Positions 40,319 to 49,446 of a DNA stretch of 64,000 bases are shown here, one piece after another. The translations under genes were made by a program, and so were the position numbers. The DNA comes from Amycolatopsis aidingensis. GTDB lineage: Bacteria; Actinomycetota; Actinomycetes; Mycobacteriales; Pseudonocardiaceae. Every line of letters begins with the position of its first letter. The first letter of the stretch is position 1. Below the pieces are notes generated by a model that had not been told where the DNA came from, did not search any database, and saw only the letters and a list, made by a program, of their open reading frames with translations. The DNA is taken from NCBI RefSeq assembly GCF_018885265.1, contig NZ_CP076538.1, positions 4,996,001 through 5,060,000 on the forward strand, read 5' to 3'.

Positions 40319-41624
40319 CGGCTCCCGGCCCGCCGTGCGCATCGTGCACCTCGGGCTCGGGGCGTTCCACCGCGCGCACCAGGTGTGGTTCACCGAGCGC
40401 GGCGACCCCTCGTGGGGTATCGCGGCCTTCTCCGGCCGCTCGACCCGCCTGGCCGGGACCCTGTCGGCTCAAGACTGCGTCTACACGCTCATCGAGCGCG
40501 GCCCGGACACCGACACGTTCCATCGGATGACCTCACTCGTGCGGGCCCACGGCGCGGACCGGCAACCGGAGCTCGACCGGCTCGTCGCCCACCCCGACGT
40601 CGCCGTGATCACCCTGACCATCACCGAGGCCGGTTACCTCGTGGGGCCGGATGGCGCCGTCGAGCCGGCGAGCCCGTTGCTGGCCGACATCGCGGCCCTG
40701 CGCGACGGTGGCCCACCGCGCACCGCGCCGGGCCGCCTCCTGCGCGCATTGCGGGCACGGCGCGAGGCCGACGGCGGCCCCGTCGCCGTCGTCTCCTGTG
40801 ACAATCTCGTGGCCAACGGCGCCCGCGCGGGTACCGCGCTCCTCGCGCTGGCCGAAGAGGCCGACCGCGACCTGGTGGCCTGGCTGAAGGACAATGTCTC
40901 CTTCGTCGACACGGTCTCGGACCGGATCACCCCGGCCACCACCGAGGACGATATCGCGCTGGTACCCCGCGCAACCGGTCACACCGACCATGCCCCCGTG
41001 GTCACCGAGCCGTTCGCCGAGTGGGTGCTCGCAGGCGAGCTCCCCGCCGGCCGCCCGGAATGGGAACGGGCGGGAGCCGTACTCGTCGACGACATCCGCC
41101 CCTTCGAGCGGCGCAAGCTGAGGCTGCTCAACGGCGCCCACCTGTTGCTGGCGTTGGAGGGCCTGCGGCGCGGCCACCGCACCGTCGCCGAGGCCATGGC
41201 CGACCCCGCACTCGCCAGGTTGACCGAGGAGTACTGGTCGGTGGCGGCCACTGGGGTACCGGAGCCCGACGCCTACCTGCGGCGGCTGCGTGCCCGATTC
41301 GGCAACAGCCGGATCCGACACTCGCTCGAGCAGATCGCCACCGACGCCGAGACCAAACTGCGCGAGCGCATCGTCCCCGTCGTCACCGAACTCCTCACCA
41401 GTGGCGTCGACCCAACCCCGGCACTGCGCGTTGTCGCGGCGTGGCTCACCCATACCGGGCTGGCCTCGGACAGCCCCGGTGCCGGCACCGCACTCGATCG
41501 CCTGGCACCCGGCTGGGCGAACGAGCGCCGCCTACGGCACCGGCTTGACCTGGCCGGGGCCGAGCTTTCCGGTCCGGCTCCAGCCGTCGGTCCGACCGAA
41601 CACACCGAAGGAGTAACTCAATGA
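40302..41624 (+). CDS. Mannitol-dehydrogenase-family enzyme (fructuronate reductase-like)
   Basis: A 440-residue long-chain polyol dehydrogenase. The Rossmann opening is VRIVHLGLGAFHRAHQ and the conserved stretch SFVDTVSDRITP occurs near residue 200; the active-site Lys is probably in FERRKLRLLNGAH. It matches UxuB, which interconverts D-fructuronate and D-mannonate with NAD(H). It overlaps the DapA-like gene by 17 bases and is followed by a mannonate dehydratase gene two genes on, which supports the uronate role. ATG 40302 has GGGAG seven bases upstream. Confidence 0.87.
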   Translation: MTGSVDGSRPAVRIVHLGLGAFHRAHQVWFTERGDPSWGIAAFSGRSTRLAGTLSAQDCVYTLIERGPDTDTFHRMTSLVRAHGADRQPELDRLVAHPDVAVITLTITEAGYLVGPDGAVEPASPLLADIAALRDGGPPRTAPGRLLRALRARREADGGPVAVVSCDNLVANGARAGTALLALAEEADRDLVAWLKDNVSFVDTVSDRITPATTEDDIALVPRATGHTDHAPVVTEPFAEWVLAGELPAGRPEWERAGAVLVDDIRPFERRKLRLLNGAHLLLALEGLRRGHRTVAEAMADPALARLTEEYWSVAATGVPEPDAYLRRLRARFGNSRIRHSLEQIATDAETKLRERIVPVVTELLTSGVDPTPALRVVAAWLTHTGLASDSPGAGTALDRLAPGWANERRLRHRLDLAGAELSGPAPAVGPTEHTEGVTQ

Positions 41625-42547
41625 AGCGTAACTCGATCGGCAGCCCTACCCGCCGCACCATGCGACCCGTAGCCGCCCTGGTCGCGGCCACCGGGCTGGT
41701 GGCCGCCGCGCTCGGCTCGGCCGCGCCGGCCAGCGCACAACGCGCCCCTTCCGCCTACGACACCGCCGTCCTCGCCGACGGTCCCGTCGCGTACTGGCGC
41801 ATGAACAACGCCGTGGCCCCGATGGAATGGGATGCCAGCGGTCACGGGCTTACCGGGATCTACTCGGGCCAGCGTTCGCGGGCCGTACTGCCCAACGGAG
41901 ACCTCGCAGCCGACTTCGACGGCGCCACGGGCTACCTGGAGGTCGGCGACGACGACGCGCTGAGCCCAGCCACCACGGGACAGTTCACGCTCGAGGCGTG
42001 GATGCGACCCGACACGCTCGAGTTCCCCAATACCGAGAAGGCCGGCTATGTCCATTGGGTCGGCAAGGGCGAGGTCGACCGGGAGAACGAGTACGTCGCG
42101 CGGATGTACTCCCTGACCAACGGGGAGGACCGGCCCAACCGCATCTCCGGCTACGCCTTCAACCTCTACGAACCGCTCGGCGCGGGCTCCTATTTCCAGG
42201 ACCCGCTGAGCGCAGGCGACTGGATCCACTACACGCTCGTCATCAACGTCGACGCCACGAGCACGGAATACCCCTACGGCTACACCAAGCTCTACCGCGA
42301 CGGCGTCCTGCGCGACCAGGACCAGATGGAGATCCGCGGCAACATCATCACCCCGGAGAACGGGACGGCGCCGCTGCGCGTGGGCACCAGGGACTTCGAG
42401 TCGTGGTTCGCAGGCGCCATCGGCAAGGTCGCCGTCTACGACTACGAGCTGACCGCGGAACAGATCGCTGCCCACACCGACGCCATGACCGATCCGGCCG
42501 AGCAGGAGCGTCCCTGGCCCTGGCCGTGGCCCTGCCCCCGCCACTGA
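41621..42547 (+). CDS. Secreted LamG-like (concanavalin-fold) protein
   Basis: A 308-residue exported protein. A basic, hydrophobic signal peptide runs to ASAQ at about residue 40, with Pro-Ala-Ser-Ala before the cut. The mature part starts with VAYWRMNN and has FTLEAWMRPDTLEF, typical of a LamG jelly-roll domain that binds or cleaves polysaccharide. The last ten residues, RPWPWPWPCP followed by Arg-His, are an odd Trp-Pro tail with a single Cys. ATG 41621 overlaps the upstream stop as ATGA. It may capture polymer outside the cell; no catalytic site is obvious. Confidence 0.85.
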   Translation: MKRNSIGSPTRRTMRPVAALVAATGLVAAALGSAAPASAQRAPSAYDTAVLADGPVAYWRMNNAVAPMEWDASGHGLTGIYSGQRSRAVLPNGDLAADFDGATGYLEVGDDDALSPATTGQFTLEAWMRPDTLEFPNTEKAGYVHWVGKGEVDRENEYVARMYSLTNGEDRPNRISGYAFNLYEPLGAGSYFQDPLSAGDWIHYTLVINVDATSTEYPYGYTKLYRDGVLRDQDQMEIRGNIITPENGTAPLRVGTRDFESWFAGAIGKVAVYDYELTAEQIAAHTDAMTDPAEQERPWPWPWPCPRH

Positions 42548-42563
42548 GTGAGGAGACACCGTC

Positions 42564-43865
42564 TTGACCACCACGCAACCCGCCCCGCGCATCCCCGGCA
42601 CCGGGGGCGACGCCACGCGGATCGAGTCCGCCGAGGTGCTCGTCACCTCCCCCGGCCGCAACTTCGTCACACTCCGCCTGCGGACCCGGGACGGGGTCAC
42701 CGGGCTTGGCGACGCGACCGTCAACGGCCGCGAGCTGGCCGTCGTCTCCTATCTCCGCGAGCACGTGGTGCCGCTGCTGCTGGGCCGGGACGCGCACGCG
42801 ATCGAGGACACCTGGCAATACCTCTACCGAGGCGCCTACTGGCGGCGCGGACCCATCACCATGGCGGCGATCGCCGCCGTCGACACGGCGCTGTGGGACA
42901 TCAAGGCCAAGCTGGCCGGCATGCCGCTGTACCAACTGCTCGGCGGGCGCAGCCGTCGCGGCTGCCTCGCCTACGGGCACGCCAGCGGCGGCGACATCGA
43001 CGAACTGTTCGACTCGGTACGAGCACACCTCGCGGAGGGATACCGCGCGATCCGGATCCAGACAGGGATTCCTGGGCTTGGTTCGGTTTACGGTGTCGCC
43101 TCCAGCTCGAACGCGGGTGTGGGAGGCGGCGCCTCGGCGTCGCGCTACGACCACGAGCCCGCGCGCCGTTCGAACGTGCCGGTGGAAGAGGAATGGGACA
43201 CGCGGGCGTACCTGCGCCACACACCCCGCGTGTTCGAAGCGGTCCGGGCCGAATTCGGCCCGGACCTCCCGCTGCTGCACGACGCACACCACCGGCTGAC
43301 TCCCATCCAGGCGGCACGGCTCGGGAAGGACCTCGAACCTTACGACCTCTTCTGGCTCGAGGACGTCACACCCGCGGAGAACACGGCCATCCTGCGAAGG
43401 GTACGGGAGCACACGACCACTCCCCTGGCGATCGGTGAAGTGTTCAACACTATCTGGGACTATCGCGAACTTTTCGAGGAACAGCTCATCGACTACGTCC
43501 GGTCACCCGTGACCCACGCCGGCGGGATCACGGCACTGCGGCGGATCTTCGACTACGCCGCCGTGTACCAGATCAAATCCGGGGTCCACGGCCCCACCGA
43601 CGTCTCTCCCGTCGGCCTTGCGGCCGCGCTGCACCTCGGCATCGCGATCCCGAACTTCGGCATCCAGGAGTACATGAAGCACTCCACCGAAACCGATGAG
43701 GTGTTCCAGCCGACTTATTCCTTCCAGGACGGCTTGCTCAGTCCCGGCGACGAGCACGGACTCGGAGTCGGATACGACGACGAAGCGGCCGACGCACACC
43801 CGTACTCACGCGCATACCTGCCGGTGAACCGGCTCAAACTGGACGGATCGATCCATGACTGGTGA
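42564..43865 (+). CDS. manD: D-mannonate dehydratase (enolase superfamily, RspA/ManD type)
   Basis: A 433-residue enolase-superfamily enzyme. The ManD pattern is clear: [17 protein letters not shown] (metal Asp and the ManD His), [10 protein letters not shown] and [11 protein letters not shown] (metal Glu residues), and [11 protein letters not shown] (active-site His). The ending [17 protein letters not shown] is also typical. It dehydrates D-mannonate to 2-keto-3-deoxy-D-gluconate. The start is TTG 42564 with GAGGAGA eight bases upstream. About 20 extra N-terminal residues precede the usual start ([15 protein letters not shown]). Its substrate is the product of the upstream fructuronate reductase-like enzyme. 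Confidence 0.92.
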   Translation: MTTTQPAPRIPGTGGDATRIESAEVLVTSPGRNFVTLRLRTRDGVTGLGDATVNGRELAVVSYLREHVVPLLLGRDAHAIEDTWQYLYRGAYWRRGPITMAAIAAVDTALWDIKAKLAGMPLYQLLGGRSRRGCLAYGHASGGDIDELFDSVRAHLAEGYRAIRIQTGIPGLGSVYGVASSSNAGVGGGASASRYDHEPARRSNVPVEEEWDTRAYLRHTPRVFEAVRAEFGPDLPLLHDAHHRLTPIQAARLGKDLEPYDLFWLEDVTPAENTAILRRVREHTTTPLAIGEVFNTIWDYRELFEEQLIDYVRSPVTHAGGITALRRIFDYAAVYQIKSGVHGPTDVSPVGLAAALHLGIAIPNFGIQEYMKHSTETDEVFQPTYSFQDGLLSPGDEHGLGVGYDDEAADAHPYSRAYLPVNRLKLDGSIHDW

Positions 43866-44376
43866 CTCACCCCTTGTCGTCATGGGGCCAAGCGGCGCCG
43901 GAAAGACCACCATCGGCACGCTCCTGGCCGAACGCCTCGGGCTCGCCTTCGTCGACGGCGATTCCCTGCACCCCGCCCGGAACCTCGACAAGATGGCCGC
44001 CGGTCAACCTCTCGATGACGACGACCGCGCACCGTGGCTCGATGCCATCGGGCGAGCCCTCGCCACCGGACCGGTGGTGGTCGCGTGCTCGGCGCTCAAG
44101 CGCCGGTACCGCGACCACATCCGGTCGCTGGCCCCGGCCACGGTCTTTCTCGAGCTGCGGTCGAGTCGCGAAGAACTCGAGCGGCGGATGTCCTCGCGTA
44201 AGCACTTCATGCCAGCCAGCCTGCTGCACTCGCAGCTGAGCACGCTCCAGCCACTCGAACCCGACGAACCCGGTACCGCGGTAGCCAACGACGCCACCGT
44301 CGACGTGGTGACCAGCCGGTGTGTGGCAACGCTGGCCTCCCTGCCTACACCCGACCAGCATGTCGGACCAGGGTGA
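43855..44376 (+). CDS. gntK: Gluconokinase
   Basis: A 173-residue small-molecule kinase of the GntK type. The P-loop is [12 protein letters not shown], the conserved [20 protein letters not shown] follows, and the [11 protein letters not shown] and [14 protein letters not shown] stretches are typical. It phosphorylates D-gluconate to 6-phosphogluconate. ATG 43855 lies inside the end of manD (11-base overlap). It is the last gene of the LacI-controlled operon. A role on gluconate or a related aldonate from the same sugars is likely; it is not a KDG kinase by family. Confidence 0.92.
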   Translation: MTGDSPLVVMGPSGAGKTTIGTLLAERLGLAFVDGDSLHPARNLDKMAAGQPLDDDDRAPWLDAIGRALATGPVVVACSALKRRYRDHIRSLAPATVFLELRSSREELERRMSSRKHFMPASLLHSQLSTLQPLEPDEPGTAVANDATVDVVTSRCVATLASLPTPDQHVGPG

Positions 44377-44425
44377 GTTGTTCTCGAGTCGGCGCTTGCA
44401 GCTGAGCCGGAGGTGATGCCGAGGA

Positions 44426-44600
44426 ATGCGCAATTCTTGGCAAGCCGAGGTCCCCGCCCGGCGCACCGATCACGGGATCGAGCTGGCGTACGCACCGAGC
44501 AACGCCTCCTGGTTGAACTGGTCGAGTGCGAGGTACCGCGCTGCGGTACCTCGCACTCGACGGCAGCGGCTACCTCACCCACGGCACTACGGATGCTCCT
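44426..44600 (+). pseudogene. IS630-family transposase fragment
   Basis: Degraded C-terminal part of a DDE transposase. One frame reads IELAYAPSNASWLNW at 44477-44521; the sequence then shifts frame and continues as LRYLALDGSGYLTHG from 44541. In intact IS630-type enzymes these blocks run together (ELAYTPTNASWLN, then ALRYFALDGTDH). At least two frameshifts separate them. No terminal repeats or target duplication were found, so only a relic remains. Confidence 0.7.
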
Positions 44601-44732
44601 CGCCGAGGGCGGACTCACACCCTGATCCCACCGAATCGGCGAGGGGCCGGGAAAGGCTCGATCAACTGATGACCAGGGCGTGCACGTACCACCCCTGAAG
44701 ATCGGTGAACTCGCAGGTCAACGCCCAACACG

Positions 44733-44945
44733 ACCGAGTCCGGCCAGGTAGATGGTCGCGGTTTCTCGTGGCGGATCGCGATGCCTCACCACTGCTTCAG
44801 GCGGTTGATGCATCGCCCGACGGTGTCGCGCTGCTTGCAGGTCTCGCGGTCGAAGGCTGGTGGCCTGCCACCCACGCTGCCCGCACCAAAGCAGGCCGCG
44901 GCCGAGTCTGGAGCGGCTACCATCTCGGCCCGTCGATCGGAAATC
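44733..44945 (-). pseudogene. IS5-family transposase fragment
   Basis: On the minus strand the sequence reads GGRPPAFDRETCKQRDTVGR and then CINRLKQW, followed by a stop in place of Arg, GIAIRHEK, a frameshift and ATIYLAGL. In intact IS5 (IS427/1031-type) transposases this block reads GGRPPAFD..YKQRNTVERCINRLKQWRG..ATIYLAG. It is therefore a broken C-terminal piece. Its ends are not defined and no inverted repeats were seen. Confidence 0.75.
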
Positions 44946-45047
44946 TCTTCGCAGTCCTCATCATTGACCGGGAGAGCCGGAACCAATAGTCAACGTCCGG
45001 CTTCACCGTGTTCATACCGATTTCGACTGTACGGGTGCGCTCCCCCA

Positions 45048-45320
45048 TCACCGAGCCTGCGGGCTGGGTTTCCCGACGCAGACACAACCGCGGCTGAACC
45101 GACCGGCGATGGTCGCGGCACAGTAGCGATCCGCAATCTGATCGTGCAGATCGCGCGGGTGGCGGCACGCGGCACAATCCATCGGTTCATCGTCCGGGAT
45201 ATGGGAGGCACCCACGTTCGGGTTCACGACAGACGTCGCGGTACCCCCGCTCGCGGACTGTTCATCCGCGCTACCGGCAGTCTGCGTCCGGGCCGGGGCA
45301 GAGAGATAAAGTAGAGACAT
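45048..45320 (-). CDS. Possible small Cys-rich hypothetical protein
   Basis: A possible 90-residue protein with a CxxCxHxxxxHD pattern (CAACRHPRDLHD) followed by YCAATIAGRFSRGCVCVG, which looks like a small zinc-binding module of the kind seen in actinobacterial hypotheticals. The start is weak: ATG 45320 or ATG 45335, neither with a good ribosome site. It lies in a region of IS debris, so it could itself be a relic. I report it because the cysteine and histidine spacing is unlikely by chance. Confidence 0.4.
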   Translation of the reverse strand: MSLLYLSAPARTQTAGSADEQSASGGTATSVVNPNVGASHIPDDEPMDCAACRHPRDLHDQIADRYCAATIAGRFSRGCVCVGKPSPQAR

Positions 45321-45729
45321 CGGGGCACCGCTCATTCGGATTGGGCCGGCGCGTCAGGCATTCGCAGAATGTCATCGGGTCCGGATATGTCCACTGTACG
45401 CCCTATCCCTTCCCGGGTTCGCTCCGCGCTGGGCGCCACGGCCGATCATGGCCCATGCCAAGGGCCGGCACGCCGACGACCTGGCGGCGTAGGCTGTGTT
45501 CAAGAAGGCGCGCACGCACCACCTCAGGCGATCACCTGCTCCAACAGCGTCCAGCCCTCCGACAGGCTATGGTGGAACTCATCGCTCGAGACCCCGGCGG
45601 CCGCTCGACGGCCTGCGTTCGGACGCGACCTTGCCAGGGCGGTGAAGGCAAGCTTGACCGCGTGCCACGAATCGAACTTTCGAGCAGAACATCGGCTCGA
45701 CCTTGACCTGTTACCGAAAGGAACAGCAC
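45321..45729. other. Intergenic gap, no gene seen
   Basis: About 400 bases between the IS debris and the HPF-like gene. All open frames lack recognisable products or ribosome sites. It probably contains remnants of inserted DNA and the promoter of the HPF-like gene. Confidence 0.4.
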
Positions 45730-46113
45730 GTGAACACAACTCCGGAAGATCCAGCCGTGATCGACCAGCGGCTACACCTCGCCACCGGCTTTCACGCATC
45801 CGAACGCGACTGGGTCGCCCAACGCCTGGCCGCACTCGGTTCGAGGCTGCGGTCCTTTCCCGACGGACAGGTCACCCTGGACATCAGCCTCAAGGACCGG
45901 GACGGCGCCGACCAGCAGGTCACGCTGGAGTGCTGGATCAGTCGCACGCCCCGGCTGCACTTGGTGGCCACCTCTTCGGAGCAGGAGTTGTCGGTGGCGC
46001 TCAACGAGGTCCGCAACGACTTGATCCGTCAGGTCGACGACGCCAAGACCCGCACCGAACCGCGCAACAACCGCGCCTTGCGGCGTACCCCGACCTTGCC
46101 GGAGATCGGATAG
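45730..46113 (+). CDS. HPF/RaiA-like ribosome-hibernation-family protein
   Basis: A 127-residue protein with the HPF/RaiA (sigma-54 modulation) pattern: VTLDISLKDRDGADQQVTL, a strand pair, RLHLVATSSEQELSVALNEV and a basic helix ending RTEPRNNRALR. It lacks the long C-terminal dimerisation domain of long HPF. Such proteins bind the 30S decoding centre or tRNA site and inactivate ribosomes in stress. GTG 45730 has AAAGGAA six bases upstream. It stands alone; another HPF gene for the cell's main function is likely elsewhere. An N-terminal VIDQRLHLATGFHASERDW segment is unlike classical HPF. Confidence 0.75.
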   Translation: MNTTPEDPAVIDQRLHLATGFHASERDWVAQRLAALGSRLRSFPDGQVTLDISLKDRDGADQQVTLECWISRTPRLHLVATSSEQELSVALNEVRNDLIRQVDDAKTRTEPRNNRALRRTPTLPEIG

Positions 46114-46524
46114 CCCGGCCGGGTCCGCGGCGCGTACACTGGGATAGTCCGGACATCGACGACATCCCGTTCCGGGGTGCCAGCCCCTCCGGCCAGCGAG
46201 GAAGCGGTACGTCATGTCCGTCCTCCGCCGCACTGCTCACGATCGCGCTGATCGTGTTCCTGGTACGGAATCCCCGCGGCACCGGGAGTCGTTCCGACGG
46301 ATGACCACCCACACCTCACCCCATCCGCAGGCACCGTCATCGACCCGCTCACCCGGCCCCGCCCGGATGCCCTGAACCTCGCTTCCCAGGTGCGTTCCCG
46401 GCTGGCGGCGGGTGAGCTACCCGATTCTTCCTCGCCCGACACTTCACCGGCACCCAGGATGTCCAGCAGGAGGGTGGCCTGCGTGTGACAGGGGACGGTC
46501 TTCCGCAGTAAGGGACACCAGATC
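46114..46524. other. Intergenic gap, no gene seen
   Basis: This 411-bp stretch contains short open frames only. One at about 46200-46304 ends with a hydrophobic segment (SAALLTIALIVFLVRNPRG) that looks like a membrane-protein C-terminus but has no start or upstream part. I treat it as a possible gene relic, not a gene. Confidence 0.4.
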
Positions 46525-46962
46525 ATGACACAACCAGAGCCCCATCCGAATCCAGACCACGGCCGTTTCGTGCCGGCGCCTGCCGGTCACCGGTCGTCGA
46601 TCGCCGACGACCAGGGTCTCAATGATCGACGGTGGGACCGGATCCGCGTGATCCGGGTGTCGTGCACGATCATCACCGTTCTGTGCGGCCTGTTCGCCGC
46701 CGTGCTCGTCGCACAGATCATCATGATCGCTGGCGACGCGAATCCCGCCAACGGCGTCGCGACGTTCGTACAGAGCTGGTCAGCCGGGGTGTCCCTGGGA
46801 TTCGACGACCTGTTCACCCCGGCCAGCGCGACGACCACGGTACTGCTCAACAACGGCCTCGCCGCCCTCGTGTGGCTGGGTCTCGGCGCTGTGGTGACGA
46901 CCCTGATCCGCCGACTCGCCACGCCCGGCCCGAGCCGGGCGCCCGGATTCGCCGCGAAATGA
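46525..46962 (+). CDS. Small membrane protein, hypothetical
   Basis: A 145-residue protein with a polar N-terminus (rich in Pro, His, Asp) and two hydrophobic helices, roughly residues 45-70 (CTIITVLCGLFAAVLVAQII) and 107-127 (LLNNGLAALVWLGLGAVVTTL). The short tail is basic. I do not recognise a family. ATG 46525 has AAGGGA about 11 bases upstream. It lies alone between two non-coding gaps. Confidence 0.65.
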   Translation: MTQPEPHPNPDHGRFVPAPAGHRSSIADDQGLNDRRWDRIRVIRVSCTIITVLCGLFAAVLVAQIIMIAGDANPANGVATFVQSWSAGVSLGFDDLFTPASATTTVLLNNGLAALVWLGLGAVVTTLIRRLATPGPSRAPGFAAK

Positions 46963-47214
46963 CTCCGGGGCGACCCGCATTCGCCACGGCCTTTACGAAC
47001 CGCCCCGCATCGCCGCACGGGGTTCGAGCACGTGACACCAAGCCCTGGTCACCGACGACTCGGCCGGTACGGTCAGCCCGAGGACGTCGGTCGGCCCGGT
47101 TGCCGACGAGGCCGCCTCGTGCAACGCTGGTAGTAGCTCGCGGTTCTCCGCGATGCGGTGCCGCCCCAGACCTCGGTGCACTGTCCGAAGCGACCGGAAG
47201 CGGTGGCGCCTCTC

Positions 47215-48249
47215 ATGACTTCGCTCGACATCTCGCCCCCGGCGCCAGCCGTGCGCAACCGCGACTACGCGGAGTTGTCGCAGATGATCAGACGCTCGGG
47301 TCTACTGCACCGGCGATACGGGTACTACGCGGTGAAGATCGCGCTCAACGTCCTCGCCTTCGCGGGGGGTTGGGTGGCCTTCGCCTACCTCGGCAACTCG
47401 TGGTGGCAACTGCTCCTGGCCGGATTCTTCGCGTTGATGTTCGCCCAGCTGTCCTTTGTCGGTCACGACGCCGGCCACCGGCAGATTTTCCGCACCCGCC
47501 GGGCCAACGACGTGGTGGGATTCTGCCACGGCGGGATGGTCGGCCTCAGCTACGGCTGGTGGATCGACCAGCACAACCGTCACCACGCCAACCCGAACCA
47601 CGAGCAGGACGATCCCGATCTCGACATACCGGCGTTGGCCTTCACCGGCACACAAGGACACGCCAAACGCGGCATCCTGCGCTGGATGGCGAAGTACCAG
47701 GCGTTCCTGTTCTTCCCGCTCCTGCTGCTGGAGGGCTTCAGCCTGCACGTCTCCAGCGTGCGAGCTTCGTGGCGTAAAGGATCAAGGGCACGCAACGCGG
47801 AGATCTTCCTGCTGGCCGGGCATTTCGCTGTCTACCTGACCGCGGTTTTCCTGGTGCTCTCACCACTGACCGGTGTCGTGTTTATCCTGGTACACCAGTG
47901 CCTTTGGGGTGTCTACATGGGATGCTCCTTCGCCCCCGGCCACAAAGGAATGCCGACCATGACCGGTGGCCGTTCACCTGATTTTCTGCGTAAGCAGGTA
48001 CTCACCTCCCGCAACGTGCGCGGCGGTTTCTGGGTGGACTTCGCCCTCGGGGGGCTGAACTATCAAATCGAGCATCACCTGTTCCCCGCTATGCCCCGGC
48101 CCAACCTGCGCCTTGCCCAGCCGATCGTGCACGAGTTCTGCACCCAGCGGGGTATCGAGTACGCCCAGTGCGGCTGGTTCCGAACCTACGGGTACGTGCT
48201 GCAACACCTGCACGCGATCGGCGCACCACTGCGCGCGGGCCGCCACTGA
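47215..48249 (+). CDS. Membrane fatty acid desaturase
   Basis: A 344-residue membrane desaturase. All three histidine boxes are present: GHDAGH, HNRHHANPNH and QIEHHLFP, which bind the di-iron centre; hydrophobic segments separate them (WWQLLLAGFFALMF, FFPLLLLEGF, LAGHFAVYLTAVFLVL). The QIEHH box is the front-end/acyl-lipid type rather than the acyl-CoA type. It inserts a double bond in membrane acyl chains, using ferredoxin or a reductase not seen here. I chose ATG 47215; a GTG at 47158 is in frame. It is isolated; membrane adjustment to cold or stress is the usual role. Confidence 0.9.
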   Translation: MTSLDISPPAPAVRNRDYAELSQMIRRSGLLHRRYGYYAVKIALNVLAFAGGWVAFAYLGNSWWQLLLAGFFALMFAQLSFVGHDAGHRQIFRTRRANDVVGFCHGGMVGLSYGWWIDQHNRHHANPNHEQDDPDLDIPALAFTGTQGHAKRGILRWMAKYQAFLFFPLLLLEGFSLHVSSVRASWRKGSRARNAEIFLLAGHFAVYLTAVFLVLSPLTGVVFILVHQCLWGVYMGCSFAPGHKGMPTMTGGRSPDFLRKQVLTSRNVRGGFWVDFALGGLNYQIEHHLFPAMPRPNLRLAQPIVHEFCTQRGIEYAQCGWFRTYGYVLQHLHAIGAPLRAGRH

Positions 48250-48638
48250 CTGCCCGTCCAGAACACTGAGCTTGAGTTCTCACCTGTTCGGCGTGGGCGG
48301 CGGGTACCGCGCCCAGGAGCAGCCGGAGGGTAGTTGGGCGGCCCCGCGTGCCGGGTGTGGGGCCGTGCTGCGCAACCGCTCGGAGCTCATCCGCACCAGC
48401 ACCCAACCAAGGGCCTCGTCCATGATCGTCCGGGCGCCCGTCCAGCCCTCCAGACGTCGAACTCAAGCTGAAAACGGGCCGGGGAATGTCTTTGTGGTGG
48501 GGTGTTGCCGCCAGGCATCCCGGGCGTAGGGTCGGAGCTGCGGCCTGGACCTCGCCTTCAACACGCAGACCGCTGATCGCGGCAGCCGCTCGACCACGTG
48601 CACTGCCGACGTTACGGCGGCCGGAGGCAGGAGACGCC
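48250..48638. other. Intergenic gap, no gene seen
   Basis: A 389-bp stretch between the desaturase and STAS genes. It holds no recognisable gene and no clear hairpin. It probably contains the promoter of the STAS gene. Confidence 0.4.
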
Positions 48639-49010
48639 ATGGTCCGTTCTCGTACTCAAGCCCAGCCCGTTCCCTTCCACTACAGCCATCCGCCGGCAGC
48701 ACCAGCCTTCGCGGTGACCGTCATCAACGCCAGCACCCGATACACCCACATCGTGGTCGAGGGCGACATCGACGCCGTCTCGCTGCCCGCACTCGACCGT
48801 GAACTCGCCGCGCATCCCGGTGATGACACGCACGCCATGGTCGTGGACCTGTCCCAGGTGCCGTTCTGTTCAGTGGGCGGTGTCCTCGCCCTCACAGGCC
48901 TGCTCAACCGCACCACCGAGGCCGCAGTCACCCTCGAACTGGTCGTGGACACCGATACCGCCCGCCGGGCCCTGGAATGCCTTCCCGTAACCGGACCCAC
49001 GCGCCGGTGA
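48639..49010 (+). CDS. STAS-domain (anti-anti-sigma-like) protein
   Basis: A 123-residue protein with a STAS fold: THIVVEGDIDAVSLPALDREL, then MVVDLSQVPFCSVGGVLALTG, then LELVVDTDTARRAL. In SpoIIAA-type proteins the phosphorylated Ser lies in a DSSG loop; here the loop reads CSVGG, so Ser is kept while the Asp is Cys. ATG 48639 has AGGAG seven bases upstream. It could act with an anti-sigma kinase in stress signalling, but no partner gene is adjacent. The N-terminal 30 residues (HYSHPPAAPAF) are unlike the family. Confidence 0.8.
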   Translation: MVRSRTQAQPVPFHYSHPPAAPAFAVTVINASTRYTHIVVEGDIDAVSLPALDRELAAHPGDDTHAMVVDLSQVPFCSVGGVLALTGLLNRTTEAAVTLELVVDTDTARRALECLPVTGPTRR

Positions 49011-49166
49011 CCGGGACGCGCGTACCTGAGCATGACGGCAAGACCGCACACCGGCGCGCGGGAACAGCTGAACGAATTCCCTCCACAGGACGCCCAGCAA
49101 CGCCCCCCTCCTCGGCGGATGACCCCGGATCTCCGTCCGATCCTCCACGGTCGGCCCGCGGGGTAA

Positions 49167-49249
49167 CCCAACGACCCGACTGGACGACATCGAGCCGGGT
49201 GCGCCCCTGAGGACCGGTGTCATCGAGAACGAGGAGGTCAGCCGGGCTG
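49167..49249 (-). pseudogene. nagA 3'-end relic
   Basis: On the minus strand the frame reads PADLLVLDDTGPQGRTRLD followed by VVQSGRWV, matching the C-terminus of NagA at 27.5 kb (PADLVVLDDTGPQGLTLLD, VVQSGRWV). The 83 bases here align with 27551-27633 at about 90 percent identity by eye. The nagA stop is lost and the upstream part is absent. It is a leftover of a second nagA-like gene or a rearrangement trace. Confidence 0.75.
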
Positions 49250-49393
49250 TTTCGTTCTGCGGCTTGCTTCGCCGCTGAGCGGGAAGCTCGGGCCGTTCGC
49301 ATGACGTGCTGCGGTGCCGCCGCTCGGAACCGAGACTGGCATACACGGGAAGCTTCCCAGGCGACCCGGTCCTCGTCGCCCTTCCCCTGGAGA

Positions 49394-49434
49394 GGCGGAC
49401 TCCGGCGGCCCTCCCCCACCGTCCGGAGTCCGCC
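49394..49434. terminator. Hairpin terminator downstream of AraC gene
   Basis: Arms GGCGGACTCCGG at 49394-49405 and CCGGAGTCCGCC at 49423-49434 are exact reverse complements with a 17-base loop. It begins 13 bases beyond the stop of the AraC gene in its reading direction. No long U-run follows. Confidence 0.7.
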
Positions 49435-49446
49435 CCCGTGGGCTCG

